A stretch of DNA of 43,981 nucleotides from Micromonospora yasonensis (GCF_026013475.1 NZ_JAPDPH010000038.1:1-43981); one strand, 5' to 3'; numbered from the stretch's first letter, positions 1 to 9,715 are shown. The notes: generated from the sequence alone by a model not told the origin. Program-made: numbers and translations.

Positions 1-3000
1 CCCGATGTCATACCGGCTGACCTTCGCGCCCGGGCTGAGGTCCTTGACCTCGGTCATCAACCCGTTCGGGTTGTACCGGTACGTGAAGCTCTTTTCCTCG
101 TTGTCCGCGTCGCCACTGTTGTCCCGCACCAGCTTGACCACGTCGGCGAGCACCTTGCCCGTCGCCTGGTCGGTGAGGGTGATCTTCTGGACACCGTCCT
201 CCTTGAAGGGGTAGCTGCCCAGGCTGATCCAGGCGCCGGTGTTCTGCGTCTGGTTCACCGTCTTGGTGGCGCTGCCACCGTCGTAGGTAATGGTGAACTT
301 CGCATCCGTCGCGGCACCGCTGACCTGCGGATGCCGGACGAATACCTGGTACGCCCCATCCCGCGGGATGGTCAGTTGCCAGTTGAACTGCGCCGACCCG
401 CTACCTGCCGGGGCCGAGTAGACGTCGTAGCCATACTGGCCGGTGGCCGCACCCGAGGTCCAGGTCCCCTGCGACGCCGTGTTGTTGGAGTCCGAGCTGT
501 CGACCAGGACCACGTCCTGGCCGACCGGCACACCGTCGTCCGACCGTGCCTTCTGGTTACCCGACTGGTAGTAGTCCCAGGTCATGGTCCGGGTTGTCGA
601 GCCTCCGGCTGAGGTCAGCGTGTTCTTGATCTGCTGGCCCAGGTCGTTGTACTCGTAGGAGTTGACGATGTCCCAGGGGTCAGTGGCGGTCTTGGTCCAT
701 CCGTTGTCGTAGTACGTGTAGGTGGTTTCGTTCCGGACCGTCTGCCCGTCCGATGGCGGCGCACTGACCTTTTCCAGGTTGCCCACCGAGTCATACGTGT
801 AGAGGGTCTTGTCGGGAGTCTTGTAGCGGCTATCGTCCTTGTCGTACGCCGACCAGATCTCCTTGGGCCGGTTCAGCTGGTCGTAGACCGTGGTCTGGGC
901 GAAGTCGTCCGGGTCGTCCGTGGTCAGGTTTCCCCGCGGGGTGACCACCTTGGTTTGATTGCCGACCTGGTCGTACTCGTACCGGGTGACCCGGTAGGTA
1001 ATCGCTCCGGCGGAATCCTTGGTCTGCGGGACCTTGGACTCGACAAGAGCTCCCCGGCTGTCGTACGTGGCCAACGACTCGTTGCCGTCGGCGTCGGTCG
1101 TGCCGATCATCAAGCCGTCACGGTCGAACCGGGAAGTGGTGGACTTGCCTGCCGCGTCGATCGTCTTGACCACCCGGTGGACGAGGTCGTACTCGTACTC
1201 CGTGGTGTAGTCATTCGCGTCAGCCGTGGCGTTTTTCTTGGCGTCCACGAGGGTGATGACGTTGCCCACGTTGTCGTAGACCGTGGACAGCTTCTGCCCG
1301 AGCCCGTTGACGACTTCGATCGGCTGGTAGATCTCGTCGTACTTCGTAGTGGTGGTGTAGTCGCCCGCCTCGCTTGTCGCGTTGCCCTGCGGCTCGGTGA
1401 CGGAGAGGATGTTGCCGACCTTGTCGTACGTGGTCGTCGTCTTACGGTCCGGATCCCCAGTCTCATCCTTCGGCGCGGTTGACTCGATAACCTGGTCAGC
1501 TTTGTTGTACACCGAGGTCGTGGCCGCACCATTCGCCGCGTATGCCGTGGTGATGTTGTCGTTAACGTCGTAGACCGGCGCCGGGGTGGTAAGGACACGG
1601 CCGCCGCCCACCGGCTCGACCTTTGTTAGTGGCCGCCCAAAGGTGTCGTAGGTCTGCGTGACCTTCGCTCCCTTGGCGTTGCGGACCTCCGTGACTCCGC
1701 CCCGGACGTCGTAGACAAAGTTCGACGAGGCGTTCAAAGCGTCGGTGATCGTCTGCGGATAGCCGCTGGGGTCGTAGTTGCTGTAGGTGGTGACGTTGCC
1801 GTTGGCGTCCTTGGCCGTAAGCAGCTGACCCCACTCGTCGTAGGTATTGATGCTCGTGTAGTCGCCCGCAGTCGCCGTGGTGTTGCCCAGTGGGTCGGTG
1901 ACGGTGGCGACGTCACCTTCACCGGTGTAGGTGAAAGTCCACTTCCGGCCCTCGGGACTGGTCTTCTCGGTGAGGTCGGCGACGTAGCCGTTGAGCTGCC
2001 GCTGGTAGGTCAGCACCGTCCCCGGCCAGCCGTTCTTGACCGCCTCGGCATTCTTGATCTCGGTCGGGTAGCCGGTCTTGGGGTCGTATGCCCAGGTGGA
2101 GACGGCCCCGTTGGCCTCCTCCAGCCGGATGACGTTGTGGTCGTCGTCCCAGCCGGTCTTGGTGACCTCGTTCTTCGCGTTGGTGAACTGGTACGCCCGG
2201 CCGTAGCCGTCCAGCAGGTACTGGGTGGCGTGGTTCTCCGCGTCGGTGACGGTGGCGTTGATGTTGTTGCCCTGCGGGCCGTCCGGGTCGACGTACCCGA
2301 ACTGGGTCAGGTAGCCGAGCCGGTCGGTGTAGGACTTGGTGGTCCAGTGGAACTTCGGGTCGTCGCCGGTCTGCGGGTAGTTGTAGACCAGGTTGGTGTC
2401 GTTGCCCCGCGGGTCGGTGACCTTGACCAGCTTGACGTTCTTGTTCCCCTGCGTCATGTCGTAGGCGAACTTGAACGTCTTCGGCGCCCCGTTGGTCGAC
2501 CCGTAACCGTCGACCAACTCACCCAGCAGTCCCTTGTCGGTGTAGGTGAGGGTGAGCTTGCGTCCCGAGATGTCGGTGATCTGTGAGATGTGGTCGATGA
2601 TCTTCGGGTTGGTCAGGTTGGTGCCGGTCTTACGCGTCCAGGTGGTGTCGTCGATGTAGTCGAACGACTGACCCTTGGCGTAGTAGTCGATGGTCAGGGT
2701 GATCCGACCGGTCGGGTCGGTGAGGTACTTCAGGAACTTCGTCGGCTTGTTGTTGGACTTGCGCTCCTCGTAGGTGAAGAGCATCTCGTTGCCGTTGTTG
2801 TCGACGATGCTCGACAGGAATCCCTCGCAGTCGTAGAAGAACTGCGTACGGTCCGGCCGGGTGAGCACCCACGCCTTCGGCTCGTCGGTGTTGGGCTTGC
2901 AGTCCACGCTGCTGTGCTTCTGCAGGTAGAGGTGCACGCCCTTCGGGCTCTTCCACTCGTTCGCGGTGGCGTCCCAGGTGAACCAGTGGCTGGTGCCGTC

Positions 3001-6000
3001 ACCGTCGGTCAGCGTGACCTTGGTGGGGTTCGGGTTGGGGTGGAAGTCCAGCGGGGCACCCAGGCGCATCATCGACGACGCCTGCAGCGACCAGCCGTAC
3101 CCGGCCACCGTGTCGGTGGTGTCCAGCGAGTTGTACGCCAGCCGCACGAACGTCGACAGTCCCCGCGACGGGTTGTTGATCGCGTTGTACGACCAGACGG
3201 TGTTGCCGGAGTACAGGTTGTTCATCAGGGTGCCGCCGGCGCCGGTGTTCTTCCCCGCGTACGAGTAGAACTTCTCCAGACCCAGCTGGTCGGAGGTCGG
3301 CTCCTCCACCGCCACGTTCTGCGGCAGCGGCTGGATCGGCGTCGTCTCCGACAGCTTCTTGCCGGTCAGCTTGTTGCGCAGATCCCACTGCAGCACGTAG
3401 TCGGTGCGCTTGTTCCCCTCCGTCGACGACGGCGGGGTCTTCACCTGCGCGGCCACGTCGACCGTGCCACCGGCCGGCACGCTCTTCGGCAGCGCGGTCT
3501 TCAGCTCGTAGCTGGCGTCCGCGCCGTCGGTGAGGCCGTCGGCCCGCTTCCAGTCGTAGGCCAACTCCCAGTCGGTCGGGTTCCACGCCGCCAGCGTCGG
3601 GTTCGACAGCGTCACCGGCACCGTGTACGTGGAGTTCGCCGTGGCCAGGGCGGGTGTGGAGGCCGCGTAGTACGTCGACTCCGCGGTCTGCTCCAGGTAG
3701 GTGACCTCCAGCGTGGGCCGCAGCAGCGGCTCCTGCGCCTCGGACGACAGCAGCATCGCCCGCGCGGTCTGGTTCACCTCGTCCCGCTGCCGCAGCAGCA
3801 GGCCGAAGTTGCTCGCCGAGTTCTTCACCCAGCCGTCAACCGCGGTGGTGACGTCCCAGCTGGCCCACTCCGGGTCGTTGGTGAACCCGTTGTTGCTGGC
3901 CTTCCAGGAGGTGTCGTAGTCACCGCCGGCGGTGGTCCAGGCGTTCACCCCGTCGTAGGTGTTCCAGCTCGCCTTGGTCTCGGTGAAACCCTTGGTCAGC
4001 TTGTAGACGTCGACGTACTCGTCGGTGTCCGTGCCCGGGTAGAGCGACGTGTTGTACATCCGCAGGTCCGCGTCGACGATCTTCGCGTCGGTCGGGATGC
4101 CGGTCAGCGTCGGGAACTTCACCAGACCGTGGGTGTCGCCGTAGTACGCCGAGTTGTTGCCCGGGCTGACGTACGGGTCACCGTCGTAGACGTCCACGTT
4201 CTCCGTCGGGCGGGCCTGGGAGAGCGTGGTGTCCGTGGTGCCGGTGCGGTAGATCCGGGTGATCTGGCCGGCCTTCGGCAGGATCGCCGACTGGGTGGGC
4301 CCGGCGACGAGCTGCCCGTCGCGGGTCTTCACCGCGACCATGTAGTAGTAGAACTTCCGGGCCAGCGGGTCCGTGTTGTCCGCCGCCGTCGGGATCGCCG
4401 TGGTGTCCTGGTACGTGCGGGTGCCCGTGGACACCGGCGCGATCAGGGTCGCCGCCGACGGGGTGAAGTTCTGGTAGATGCTGCGGTGCACCTGGTACTC
4501 GACCGCGTCGTCACCGGTGGCGGTGGACGGGTCCACGTACGCCGGCCAGTCCAGCACGGCACCGGTGGAGGTGAGCGTGGTCGGCGGGTTCACCGCCACC
4601 CCCGGCCGCCCGTAGGTGATGACCAGCTTCGGCAGGTTGTAGTCCCGGCGGGCGTTGTTGTAGGCGAACTCGGAGGCCTCGAAGATCGGACCGCCGCGGC
4701 CCTTCTTGGCCTCGTCGACCGCCTTCACCATGAACCCGTGGTTCGCGGTGCCGTTGACCCAGTCCTGCACCACGTTGCGGACCGGGAACGAGCTCCAGAC
4801 GTTGGAGACGGCGGCCTTCTTGGTGCTCGCACCCCACTTGGTGAACCGCACCGCGTCGGCGATCACCGACTTGCCGGCCACATCGCCGAGGACGACCTTG
4901 CCGGTGGTGCCGGCAACGAACGGGTGCACGCCGAGGGTCTTCCACTCGCCGAGCCCGCTGCCGGTCTGGTCGACGCTGTAGGTCTTCGACCCGCCGTTGT
5001 AGTAGACCGTGTACGGCGCGTTCGTCGGCCGGTCGGACTCCGTGACGAAGTGCACCTCGACCTGGTAGTCGCCGGACTCGGTGATGGTCGGCACCCAGGT
5101 GTGGGTGTGCCCGCTCGTGGCGTCGTTGTTGAACCGGTAGTCGCCGTTGATCGCCAGCGGCGTCAGCGCGGTGTTGGTGGAGTACGACCAGGTGCCGACC
5201 ACCGACGTGCCGGAATCCCCGTCGTCCTTGGTGACCATGTTGCCGGCCGGCTGGGCGGCCATGTTGGCGTTCATGTTCGACCACGTCGCGGTGCTCTCGC
5301 TCCACGGCTGGGTGATCCGGCGGGCCTCCATGGCCACGTCGAAGCCCCACGCGTAGTGGGTCTGCGAGTAGTACATCTGCAGCTGGGCGTCGTCGATCGG
5401 CGTGTTCGGCGGGATCGAGCCGACGTCGAACTTGACCAGCGACCGGTACGAGTTCGACGCGTCCGTGCCGACCTTCAGCTGGTAGGTGTCGTTGTAGTTC
5501 GTGGTGCTGGCGCCGGAGTAGATCTGCACGTCCTGCGCGTCGGTCGGCACCGGCTGCAGCTTGATCGTCGGGTCGATCACCACCGGGTAGACCCGGGCCT
5601 GGTCGGCCAGCCAGCCGGCGTCGGCGGTGATGGTGACGGTCGACGTGCCGCCGGACTGGGTCACCTTCTGGGTGACCTTGTCGCTCCACACCTTGCCGTG
5701 CGGCGACGACTTGTCGTCCTTGCTGTCGTACATGAACGGCGCCGGCATCACGAATACCGGAGCGCCGCCGTCGCGGCCGACGAACGCGATCGAGCCGTCC
5801 TCGCGCTGCTGCGCGGTCAGGCCGGCGGTGTCGAGGGTGAAGGTGTACGACACCGGCCCGGCCGGCGCCTTACGCAGGACGATCTTCTCCTTCAGCGCGG
5901 TGCTGGTCACGTCGTAGACCACGTCCGCGCCACCGGCCACACCCGGGTAGGTGACCGTCGAGCCGGACACCTTCGGCGTCACCGACTTCGACGCGCCCGC

Positions 6001-6549
6001 CAGGCCCAGCTCGATGCTCCGCCCGTCCCGCTCGAAGCGGACCAGGTCATCGGAGCTGTCGCCGAACAGGCTGGTGAAGCTGTTGGTCCGGTTGCCCTGC
6101 ACGTAGCCGCGCTCGTTCACCGGGCGGACCGTGGTGTCGATCGGCTGGTAGTTGCCCTTGCCGTCCTGGTAGTGCAGCGGCACCGCGGAGATCTCCGCCT
6201 GCAACCGCCCGTCGGACAGCTGGTAGACCTTGCTGTTCTCGGTCCGCTTGCCGGTCAGCTCCTTGACCCGCTTCTGCGCCGGCCACTTCCGGCCCGCAAG
6301 CGGCTTCTCCTCCCGGAACAGCCCGGCGCTGACCACCTCGGGCTTCGCCCGGTGGCCGCCCCCGTCGACCAGGCCACGTGCCGCGTCACCGAGGCGGCTC
6401 AGCAGCCCGCCGTCGTCCTTCTTCGCGCTCTGCGCGGCCTGGCCGGCTCCGGCGGGGTCGCGGTCCGGTAGGACCGCGACCCCGCCCAGCGTGGCCACCA
6501 CGGCCAACGCCAGGCCCCCGATCAGGGGCCTTCGTGATGGTCTCTTCAC
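1..6549 (-). CDS. Giant secreted RHS/YD-repeat protein, 3' end outside the window
   Basis: Reading leftward from 6549, the frame is open for 2183 codons to the window edge, so the C-terminus is missing. The GTG start is preceded by GGAGGG at good spacing. Residues 1 to about 35 look like a signal peptide (basic KRPSRR, then a hydrophobic Leu/Ala/Val run). About 320-450 is a DNRLRE-type beta-domain, about 490-590 a golvesin-C-like beta-sandwich (ESGDYQVEVHF), about 770-940 a second DNRLRE-type domain, and from about 1200 there are many YD/RHS repeats (for example YDQLNRPKEIW, YEYDQVGNQTKVV). A second golvesin-like domain interrupts the YD repeats at about 2000-2135, after which they resume. 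RHS repeats form a hollow shell that in polymorphic toxins encloses a C-terminal toxin. Whether a toxin follows here cannot be seen. The protein is secreted or wall-exposed by inference. Confidence 0.93.
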   Translation of the reverse strand, partial: MKRPSRRPLIGGLALAVVATLGGVAVLPDRDPAGAGQAAQSAKKDDGGLLSRLGDAARGLVDGGGHRAKPEVVSAGLFREEKPLAGRKWPAQKRVKELTGKRTENSKVYQLSDGRLQAEISAVPLHYQDGKGNYQPIDTTVRPVNERGYVQGNRTNSFTSLFGDSSDDLVRFERDGRSIELGLAGASKSVTPKVSGSTVTYPGVAGGADVVYDVTSTALKEKIVLRKAPAGPVSYTFTLDTAGLTAQQREDGSIAFVGRDGGAPVFVMPAPFMYDSKDDKSSPHGKVWSDKVTQKVTQSGGTSTVTITADAGWLADQARVYPVVIDPTIKLQPVPTDAQDVQIYSGASTTNYNDTYQLKVGTDASNSYRSLVKFDVGSIPPNTPIDDAQLQMYYSQTHYAWGFDVAMEARRITQPWSESTATWSNMNANMAAQPAGNMVTKDDGDSGTSVVGTWSYSTNTALTPLAINGDYRFNNDATSGHTHTWVPTITESGDYQVEVHFVTESDRPTNAPYTVYYNGGSKTYSVDQTGSGLGEWKTLGVHPFVAGTTGKVVLGDVAGKSVIADAVRFTKWGASTKKAAVSNVWSSFPVRNVVQDWVNGTANHGFMVKAVDEAKKGRGGPIFEASEFAYNNARRDYNLPKLVITYGRPGVAVNPPTTLTSTGAVLDWPAYVDPSTATGDDAVEYQVHRSIYQNFTPSAATLIAPVSTGTRTYQDTTAIPTAADNTDPLARKFYYYMVAVKTRDGQLVAGPTQSAILPKAGQITRIYRTGTTDTTLSQARPTENVDVYDGDPYVSPGNNSAYYGDTHGLVKFPTLTGIPTDAKIVDADLRMYNTSLYPGTDTDEYVDVYKLTKGFTETKASWNTYDGVNAWTTAGGDYDTSWKASNNGFTNDPEWASWDVTTAVDGWVKNSASNFGLLLRQRDEVNQTARAMLLSSEAQEPLLRPTLEVTYLEQTAESTYYAASTPALATANSTYTVPVTLSNPTLAAWNPTDWELAYDWKRADGLTDGADASYELKTALPKSVPAGGTVDVAAQVKTPPSSTEGNKRTDYVLQWDLRNKLTGKKLSETTPIQPLPQNVAVEEPTSDQLGLEKFYSYAGKNTGAGGTLMNNLYSGNTVWSYNAINNPSRGLSTFVRLAYNSLDTTDTVAGYGWSLQASSMMRLGAPLDFHPNPNPTKVTLTDGDGTSHWFTWDATANEWKSPKGVHLYLQKHSSVDCKPNTDEPKAWVLTRPDRTQFFYDCEGFLSSIVDNNGNEMLFTYEERKSNNKPTKFLKYLTDPTGRITLTIDYYAKGQSFDYIDDTTWTRKTGTNLTNPKIIDHISQITDISGRKLTLTYTDKGLLGELVDGYGSTNGAPKTFKFAYDMTQGNKNVKLVKVTDPRGNDTNLVYNYPQTGDDPKFHWTTKSYTDRLGYLTQFGYVDPDGPQGNNINATVTDAENHATQYLLDGYGRAYQFTNAKNEVTKTGWDDDHNVIRLEEANGAVSTWAYDPKTGYPTEIKNAEAVKNGWPGTVLTYQRQLNGYVADLTEKTSPEGRKWTFTYTGEGDVATVTDPLGNTTATAGDYTSINTYDEWGQLLTAKDANGNVTTYSNYDPSGYPQTITDALNASSNFVYDVRGGVTEVRNAKGAKVTQTYDTFGRPLTKVEPVGGGRVLTTPAPVYDVNDNITTAYAANGAATTSVYNKADQVIESTAPKDETGDPDRKTTTTYDKVGNILSVTEPQGNATSEAGDYTTTTKYDEIYQPIEVVNGLGQKLSTVYDNVGNVITLVDAKKNATADANDYTTEYEYDLVHRVVKTIDAAGKSTTSRFDRDGLMIGTTDADGNESLATYDSRGALVESKVPQTKDSAGAITYRVTRYEYDQVGNQTKVVTPRGNLTTDDPDDFAQTTVYDQLNRPKEIWSAYDKDDSRYKTPDKTLYTYDSVGNLEKVSAPPSDGQTVRNETTYTYYDNGWTKTATDPWDIVNSYEYNDLGQQIKNTLTSAGGSTTRTMTWDYYQSGNQKARSDDGVPVGQDVVLVDSSDSNNTASQGTWTSGAATGQYGYDVYSAPAGSGSAQFNWQLTIPRDGAYQVFVRHPQVSGAATDAKFTITYDGGSATKTVNQTQNTGAWISLGSYPFKEDGVQKITLTDQATGKVLADVVKLVRDNSGDADNEEKSFTYRYNPNGLMTEVKDLSPGAKVSRYDIG

Positions 6550-6637
6550 CCGTTACCCTCCGGTCAACTCTGGTGACAGGACGGGTGAAGGCTAGGAACA
6601 ACCGATACACGCGCGGCTATCTCTCAGCTACTTCGCG

Positions 6638-6654
6638 GCATGGCCGGGCCATGC
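6638..6654. terminator. Palindrome after the rhomboid gene
   Basis: GCATGGCC and GGCCATGC flank one G, a perfect 17-base inverted repeat seven bases past the stop of the rhomboid gene on the minus strand. It may fold as a 7-bp stem with a 3-nt loop. No U-run follows, so it is only a candidate terminator; it also lies upstream of the RHS gene. Confidence 0.35.
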
Positions 6655-6660
6655 GCGGCG

Positions 6661-7593
6661 TCAGCCGGAGAGGTCGAGCGACTTCGCCACCACCAGCGCG
6701 AGCAGCAGCACCGCGAGCCCGACCAGCACCGCCGCCTGCACCAGGGTGCGCCGCTTTGCCGGGGCGTATGCCAGGCCGACGGCGGCGACCCCGCCGACGA
6801 GCAGGCCGCCCAGGTGCCCCTCCCAGGACGTCCAGCCGGCGGAGAACACCATCCAGATCAGGAACGGGATGATCAGCCGGTTGGCGTCGATCGGGTGGTG
6901 GTGCAGCCGTCGGGTGAGGACGAAGTAGCAGCCAGCGAGCCCGTACACCGCGCCGGAGGCGCCGATCGCCGGCTGGTGCGGGTCGACGAGGAAGCCCAGG
7001 ACCGTCCCGCCGACCGCGGAGAGCAGGTAGACGGCGAGGAAACGGGCCGCGCCGAGCCGCTCCTCGATCACCCGGCCGAGCACCCAGAGCCAGTACAGGT
7101 TGAAAACGATGTGCAGGATGCCGAGGACGCCCTGGGTGGGCAGCGAGTGCAGGAAGGCCGGGGTGATCAGGCGGTACCACTCGCCGTGCGCGATCCCGAT
7201 CGGCTGGAGCCCGTCGTGCGGGCCGCCGTCGTCGACGTACCGCTGGCCGGCGTCGTCGACCAGCCCGGTGCCGAGGCTGTCGAACTGGTCGAGCAGCGCC
7301 GGCCGGGCCAGTTCGGCCAGGTAAGCCAGCACGGTGAGCGCGATCAGCACGTACGTCACCGTGGGCCGGCCGGTCACCCGGCCGCCGAACACCGTCCGCG
7401 CCTGGCGGACCGTGCGGTTGTCCTCGCGTACGCAGTCCGGGCAGCGGTGACCCACGGGGGCCTCGCGCATGCAGTCCGGGCAGATGTGGCGGTCGCAGCG
7501 GGTGCAGCGCAGCAGCGTCTCCCGCTTCGGGTGGCGGTAGCAGGTGGTGGCGGCGTCCTCGCCGGAGGGCTGGCCGGTGCTGATCGTGTCCAT
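6661..7593 (-). CDS. Rhomboid-family intramembrane serine protease with N-terminal zinc finger
   Basis: 310 aa. Residues about 18-54 hold a Cys/His-rich cluster (CYRHP, CTRC, CPDC, CPDC) like a B-box-type zinc-binding module. From about 73 there are six or seven hydrophobic segments. The catalytic GASG motif with the nucleophile serine is at about 213, the HIVFN motif (His and Asn of the oxyanion region) at about 161, and the general-base histidine (WEGHLGG) at about 259, so the active site looks complete. Rhomboids cleave membrane proteins within the bilayer; the substrate is unknown. The ATG at 7593 is chosen because conserved sequence starts just after it; it has no strong ribosome-binding site and the frame is open further upstream. 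It is transcribed in the same direction as the downstream RHS gene. Confidence 0.9.
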   Translation of the reverse strand: MDTISTGQPSGEDAATTCYRHPKRETLLRCTRCDRHICPDCMREAPVGHRCPDCVREDNRTVRQARTVFGGRVTGRPTVTYVLIALTVLAYLAELARPALLDQFDSLGTGLVDDAGQRYVDDGGPHDGLQPIGIAHGEWYRLITPAFLHSLPTQGVLGILHIVFNLYWLWVLGRVIEERLGAARFLAVYLLSAVGGTVLGFLVDPHQPAIGASGAVYGLAGCYFVLTRRLHHHPIDANRLIIPFLIWMVFSAGWTSWEGHLGGLLVGGVAAVGLAYAPAKRRTLVQAAVLVGLAVLLLALVVAKSLDLSG

Positions 7594-7703
7594 GGGCAGG
7601 CGGTCCCCAGGTCGTTCGTCGGCTGATGTGCCAGCAGGCCCCCGGCCGGGCGGCGGCCGGGGGCTCTGTGGTGGACGGTCAGCGTAGCCGTCCGCCGATC
7701 GGG

Positions 7704-8495
7704 TCAGTAACGACTGAGATTCTGCACCGGGCACATCACGATGCGCGGGTTGGCCTCGGGCTTGAGCCAGGTGAGCACCCCGACCAGGTGGTCGTGGGAC
7801 AGGCTCACGCAGCCGGCGGTGGGGCCGGACGGGGTCGTGCTGAACTCGTGCAGGAAGATCCCGCTGCCCGCGCCCGCCACCGGCGTGGCCACGTTCGGCG
7901 GCATGTTGTAGGTGATCACGGCGAAGTGCGTGTAGGCGGGCTTCTCCAGCCAGAGCGCCTCGCTGGCGCCGCCCGGGTTGGTGGCGGTGTGCTGGAACGT
8001 GTTGTAGGCGGGCGACTTCGGGTTCTCGTTCCACCAGTCGTTGGTCACCAACTGGTGGTACGGGTAGCGCACGCCCGGGTTCGGCGCGATGCCGTACATG
8101 GTCGGGCCGATGGCGTAGACGCCGGTCGGCGTGGTCGGCACGCCTTCGACGTGGTTGTCGCTGAAGTACTTCGAACCGATCCGCGCGGGCAGCGGCGCGG
8201 AGACCGCAGCCCAACGACCACGGATCTTCGCGTACGTCTCCAGGGTGGCGAAACTGGTGGTGTCGCTGGCCGCAGTCACGATGATGACCTGCTGGGTGGC
8301 CGGCGGCAGGGTCTTCAGGTTGGCGGCCTTGTTGCTGGGGCTCGGGATGTAGCCCGGCTTCACGTAGGACCCGCTGAGGGTGCCGCTGGTGGCCGTGGCC
8401 TCCCGGGTCGCTGCCGCTGCGGGCGTCGCACCGGAGGCGATGACGGGAGCCGCGACGCCGGCCGCCGCACCGAGAATCAGAGATCTCCGCTTCAT
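7704..8495 (-). CDS. L,D-transpeptidase (YkuD fold), secreted
   Basis: 263 aa. The N-terminus is MKRRSLILGAAAG followed by a hydrophobic stretch and an Ala-rich cleavage region, so it is exported, possibly by the Tat route because of the paired arginines. The catalytic YkuD signature is near the C-terminus: HEFSTT, then TAGCVSLSH with the nucleophile cysteine at about 228. No LysM or Ig-like domain is present, so this is a minimal single-domain form. The family makes 3-3 cross-links in peptidoglycan or attaches proteins to it. The ATG at 8495 is chosen over an open frame up to 8585 because it begins the signal peptide and has GAGGA eight bases before it. Confidence 0.88.
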   Translation of the reverse strand: MKRRSLILGAAAGVAAPVIASGATPAAAATREATATSGTLSGSYVKPGYIPSPSNKAANLKTLPPATQQVIIVTAASDTTSFATLETYAKIRGRWAAVSAPLPARIGSKYFSDNHVEGVPTTPTGVYAIGPTMYGIAPNPGVRYPYHQLVTNDWWNENPKSPAYNTFQHTATNPGGASEALWLEKPAYTHFAVITYNMPPNVATPVAGAGSGIFLHEFSTTPSGPTAGCVSLSHDHLVGVLTWLKPEANPRIVMCPVQNLSRY

Positions 8496-8916
8496 TCGGA
8501 GAATCCTCGCACCTCGCGCGTTTCCCCACTGTCCCCTAAGGGATGAATTTTCGCCGAATCTGACCAAGCCCGACGGAGGAAGCAACAGCCCGGGGAAACG
8601 CCGGACGGGTCAGGACCGGGTCCGCAACTCCCCGGTCCTGACCCCCAGCCGTCCGGTGTGGTAGCGGTAATTCGCCGTGCGAGCGCGGGGGGGCGTGGCA
8701 CGCCGCCCACGCCGGGCTCAGCACGGCGAGCCGGCCCGCCTGCACTCAGCTCCACGGTGCCCAACTACCGGACTTCGGCGCGTCCCCGACTCACCCCGAA
8801 GAGCCGTGAACGCGGGCTCAGGTTAGGCAGCCTCCCGCAGGCCGAACAACCTTTTGCCGGGCCGGCACAGTGTGATTGATACCAACGTGGAAAACCGGCA
8901 TGTCGGCGTAACGAGG
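8496..8916. other. 421-bp intergenic region, no gene seen
   Basis: No reading frame here has recognisable protein content. It contains the large hairpin at 8601-8656 and, at about 8690-8712, a smaller GC-rich inverted repeat (GGGCGTGG and CCCACGCC). It should carry the promoter of the L,D-transpeptidase gene and the 3' untranslated region of the DUF4184 gene, both on the minus strand. I could not assign a promoter. Confidence 0.5.
8601..8656. terminator. Long hairpin, 13-bp inner and 7-bp outer stem
   Basis: GGTCAGGACCGGG (8608-8620) and CCCGGTCCTGACC (8631-8643) are perfect complements around a 10-nt loop. An outer pair, CCGGACG (8601-8607) and CGTCCGG (8650-8656), continues the stem with a 6-nt one-sided bulge. 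It lies 3' of the DUF4184 gene on the minus strand and well 5' of the L,D-transpeptidase gene, which suits a terminator between them. There is no U-tract. Confidence 0.5.
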
Positions 8917-9708
8917 TCAACCGATCCGGCGCTGTTCGTCGTCGAGGTGATTGTCGCGCCCGGGCGCTGGCCGGACCCGTCCGAGGCTGCCGGCGGCGGC
9001 CGCTCCCGCGATCATCGCCAGGGCCGCCAGGTGCAGCAGCCGCACGCCGGCCGGCGCCGGGACGGTGGCCGCCGGCAGCCCCGGCAGCACCAGGGCGCCC
9101 AGCGCGGTGACCGACAACGCCACCCGCCAGAAGACGGCGGGCCGGGCCGGCGGCGCGGGTGGGCGTACCCCCTCGAAGATCTCACGACGGCGGGCGGCCC
9201 GCACCGCCAGGGCGACCACGACGACGGCCCCGCCCACCGAGCCGAGGACGTCCGCGAACTGCCACCAGTACAGGCCCGTCACCGCGTGGAAGTCGGCGAT
9301 GCCCAACAGACGCGGCCAGCGGTCGCTGTGCGTGATCCGATCCCAGGCGATGTGGCTCACCGCGCCGATCAGCGCCGAACAGACCACCACCTGCCAGGGA
9401 TGCCGCACGCCGGCCAGCGCGGCGTGGTCCCGCCAGCCGAAGAGCCGCTCGCCAGGAAGGTGCACCGCGATCCCGGCGATCACCCGGCGGACGATCCAGG
9501 CGTACGCGAGCGCGACCGGCAGGCACCACCAGAGCACCCCGCCGGCCGTGTGGGTCCGCTGGTTCAGTGCCCAGGCGGTGCCGGTGAACAGGTAACCCAC
9601 GTCGGGCGCCACCGCGCCGGTGGCCAGTGCCACCCCGTCGAACCAGTGGGGCCGCCACAGCTTCAGCGGCAGCACCGGCGCCAGGTGCGAAGGGAAGGTC
9701 AGCGGCAC
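8917..9708 (-). CDS. DUF4184 family membrane protein
   Basis: 263 aa. It begins MPLTFPSHLAPVLPL, the typical DUF4184 opening with a conserved histidine, and has about five or six hydrophobic segments with histidines and aspartates near their ends (GAVAPDVGYL, SHIAWDRITHSD). The family resembles the membrane-bound metal-dependent hydrolases of the DUF457 group, but no reaction is known. The start is GTG at 9708. There is no Shine-Dalgarno sequence; TAGGGT lies 7 nt upstream, which suggests a leaderless transcript starting at the codon itself. The last 25 residues are polar and likely cytoplasmic. Confidence 0.82.
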   Translation of the reverse strand: MPLTFPSHLAPVLPLKLWRPHWFDGVALATGAVAPDVGYLFTGTAWALNQRTHTAGGVLWWCLPVALAYAWIVRRVIAGIAVHLPGERLFGWRDHAALAGVRHPWQVVVCSALIGAVSHIAWDRITHSDRWPRLLGIADFHAVTGLYWWQFADVLGSVGGAVVVVALAVRAARRREIFEGVRPPAPPARPAVFWRVALSVTALGALVLPGLPAATVPAPAGVRLLHLAALAMIAGAAAAGSLGRVRPAPGRDNHLDDEQRRIG

Positions 9709-9715
9709 ATTCCGG

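Noticed and set aside
4511..5689. 392-codon minus-strand frame inside the RHS region
   Set aside because: It is a shifted frame of the RHS gene with Arg/His-rich composition; the in-frame reading shows clear DNRLRE and golvesin-like domains instead.
2590..6471. A 1293-codon open frame on the plus strand
   Set aside because: It lies fully antisense to the RHS gene, is made of Val/Arg/Gly-rich sequence with no motif, and arises because codon use of the real gene keeps this frame free of stops.
1..6549. Calling the RHS protein a toxin
   Set aside because: The C-terminal tip and any immunity gene lie outside the window, so toxin function cannot be supported from what is visible.
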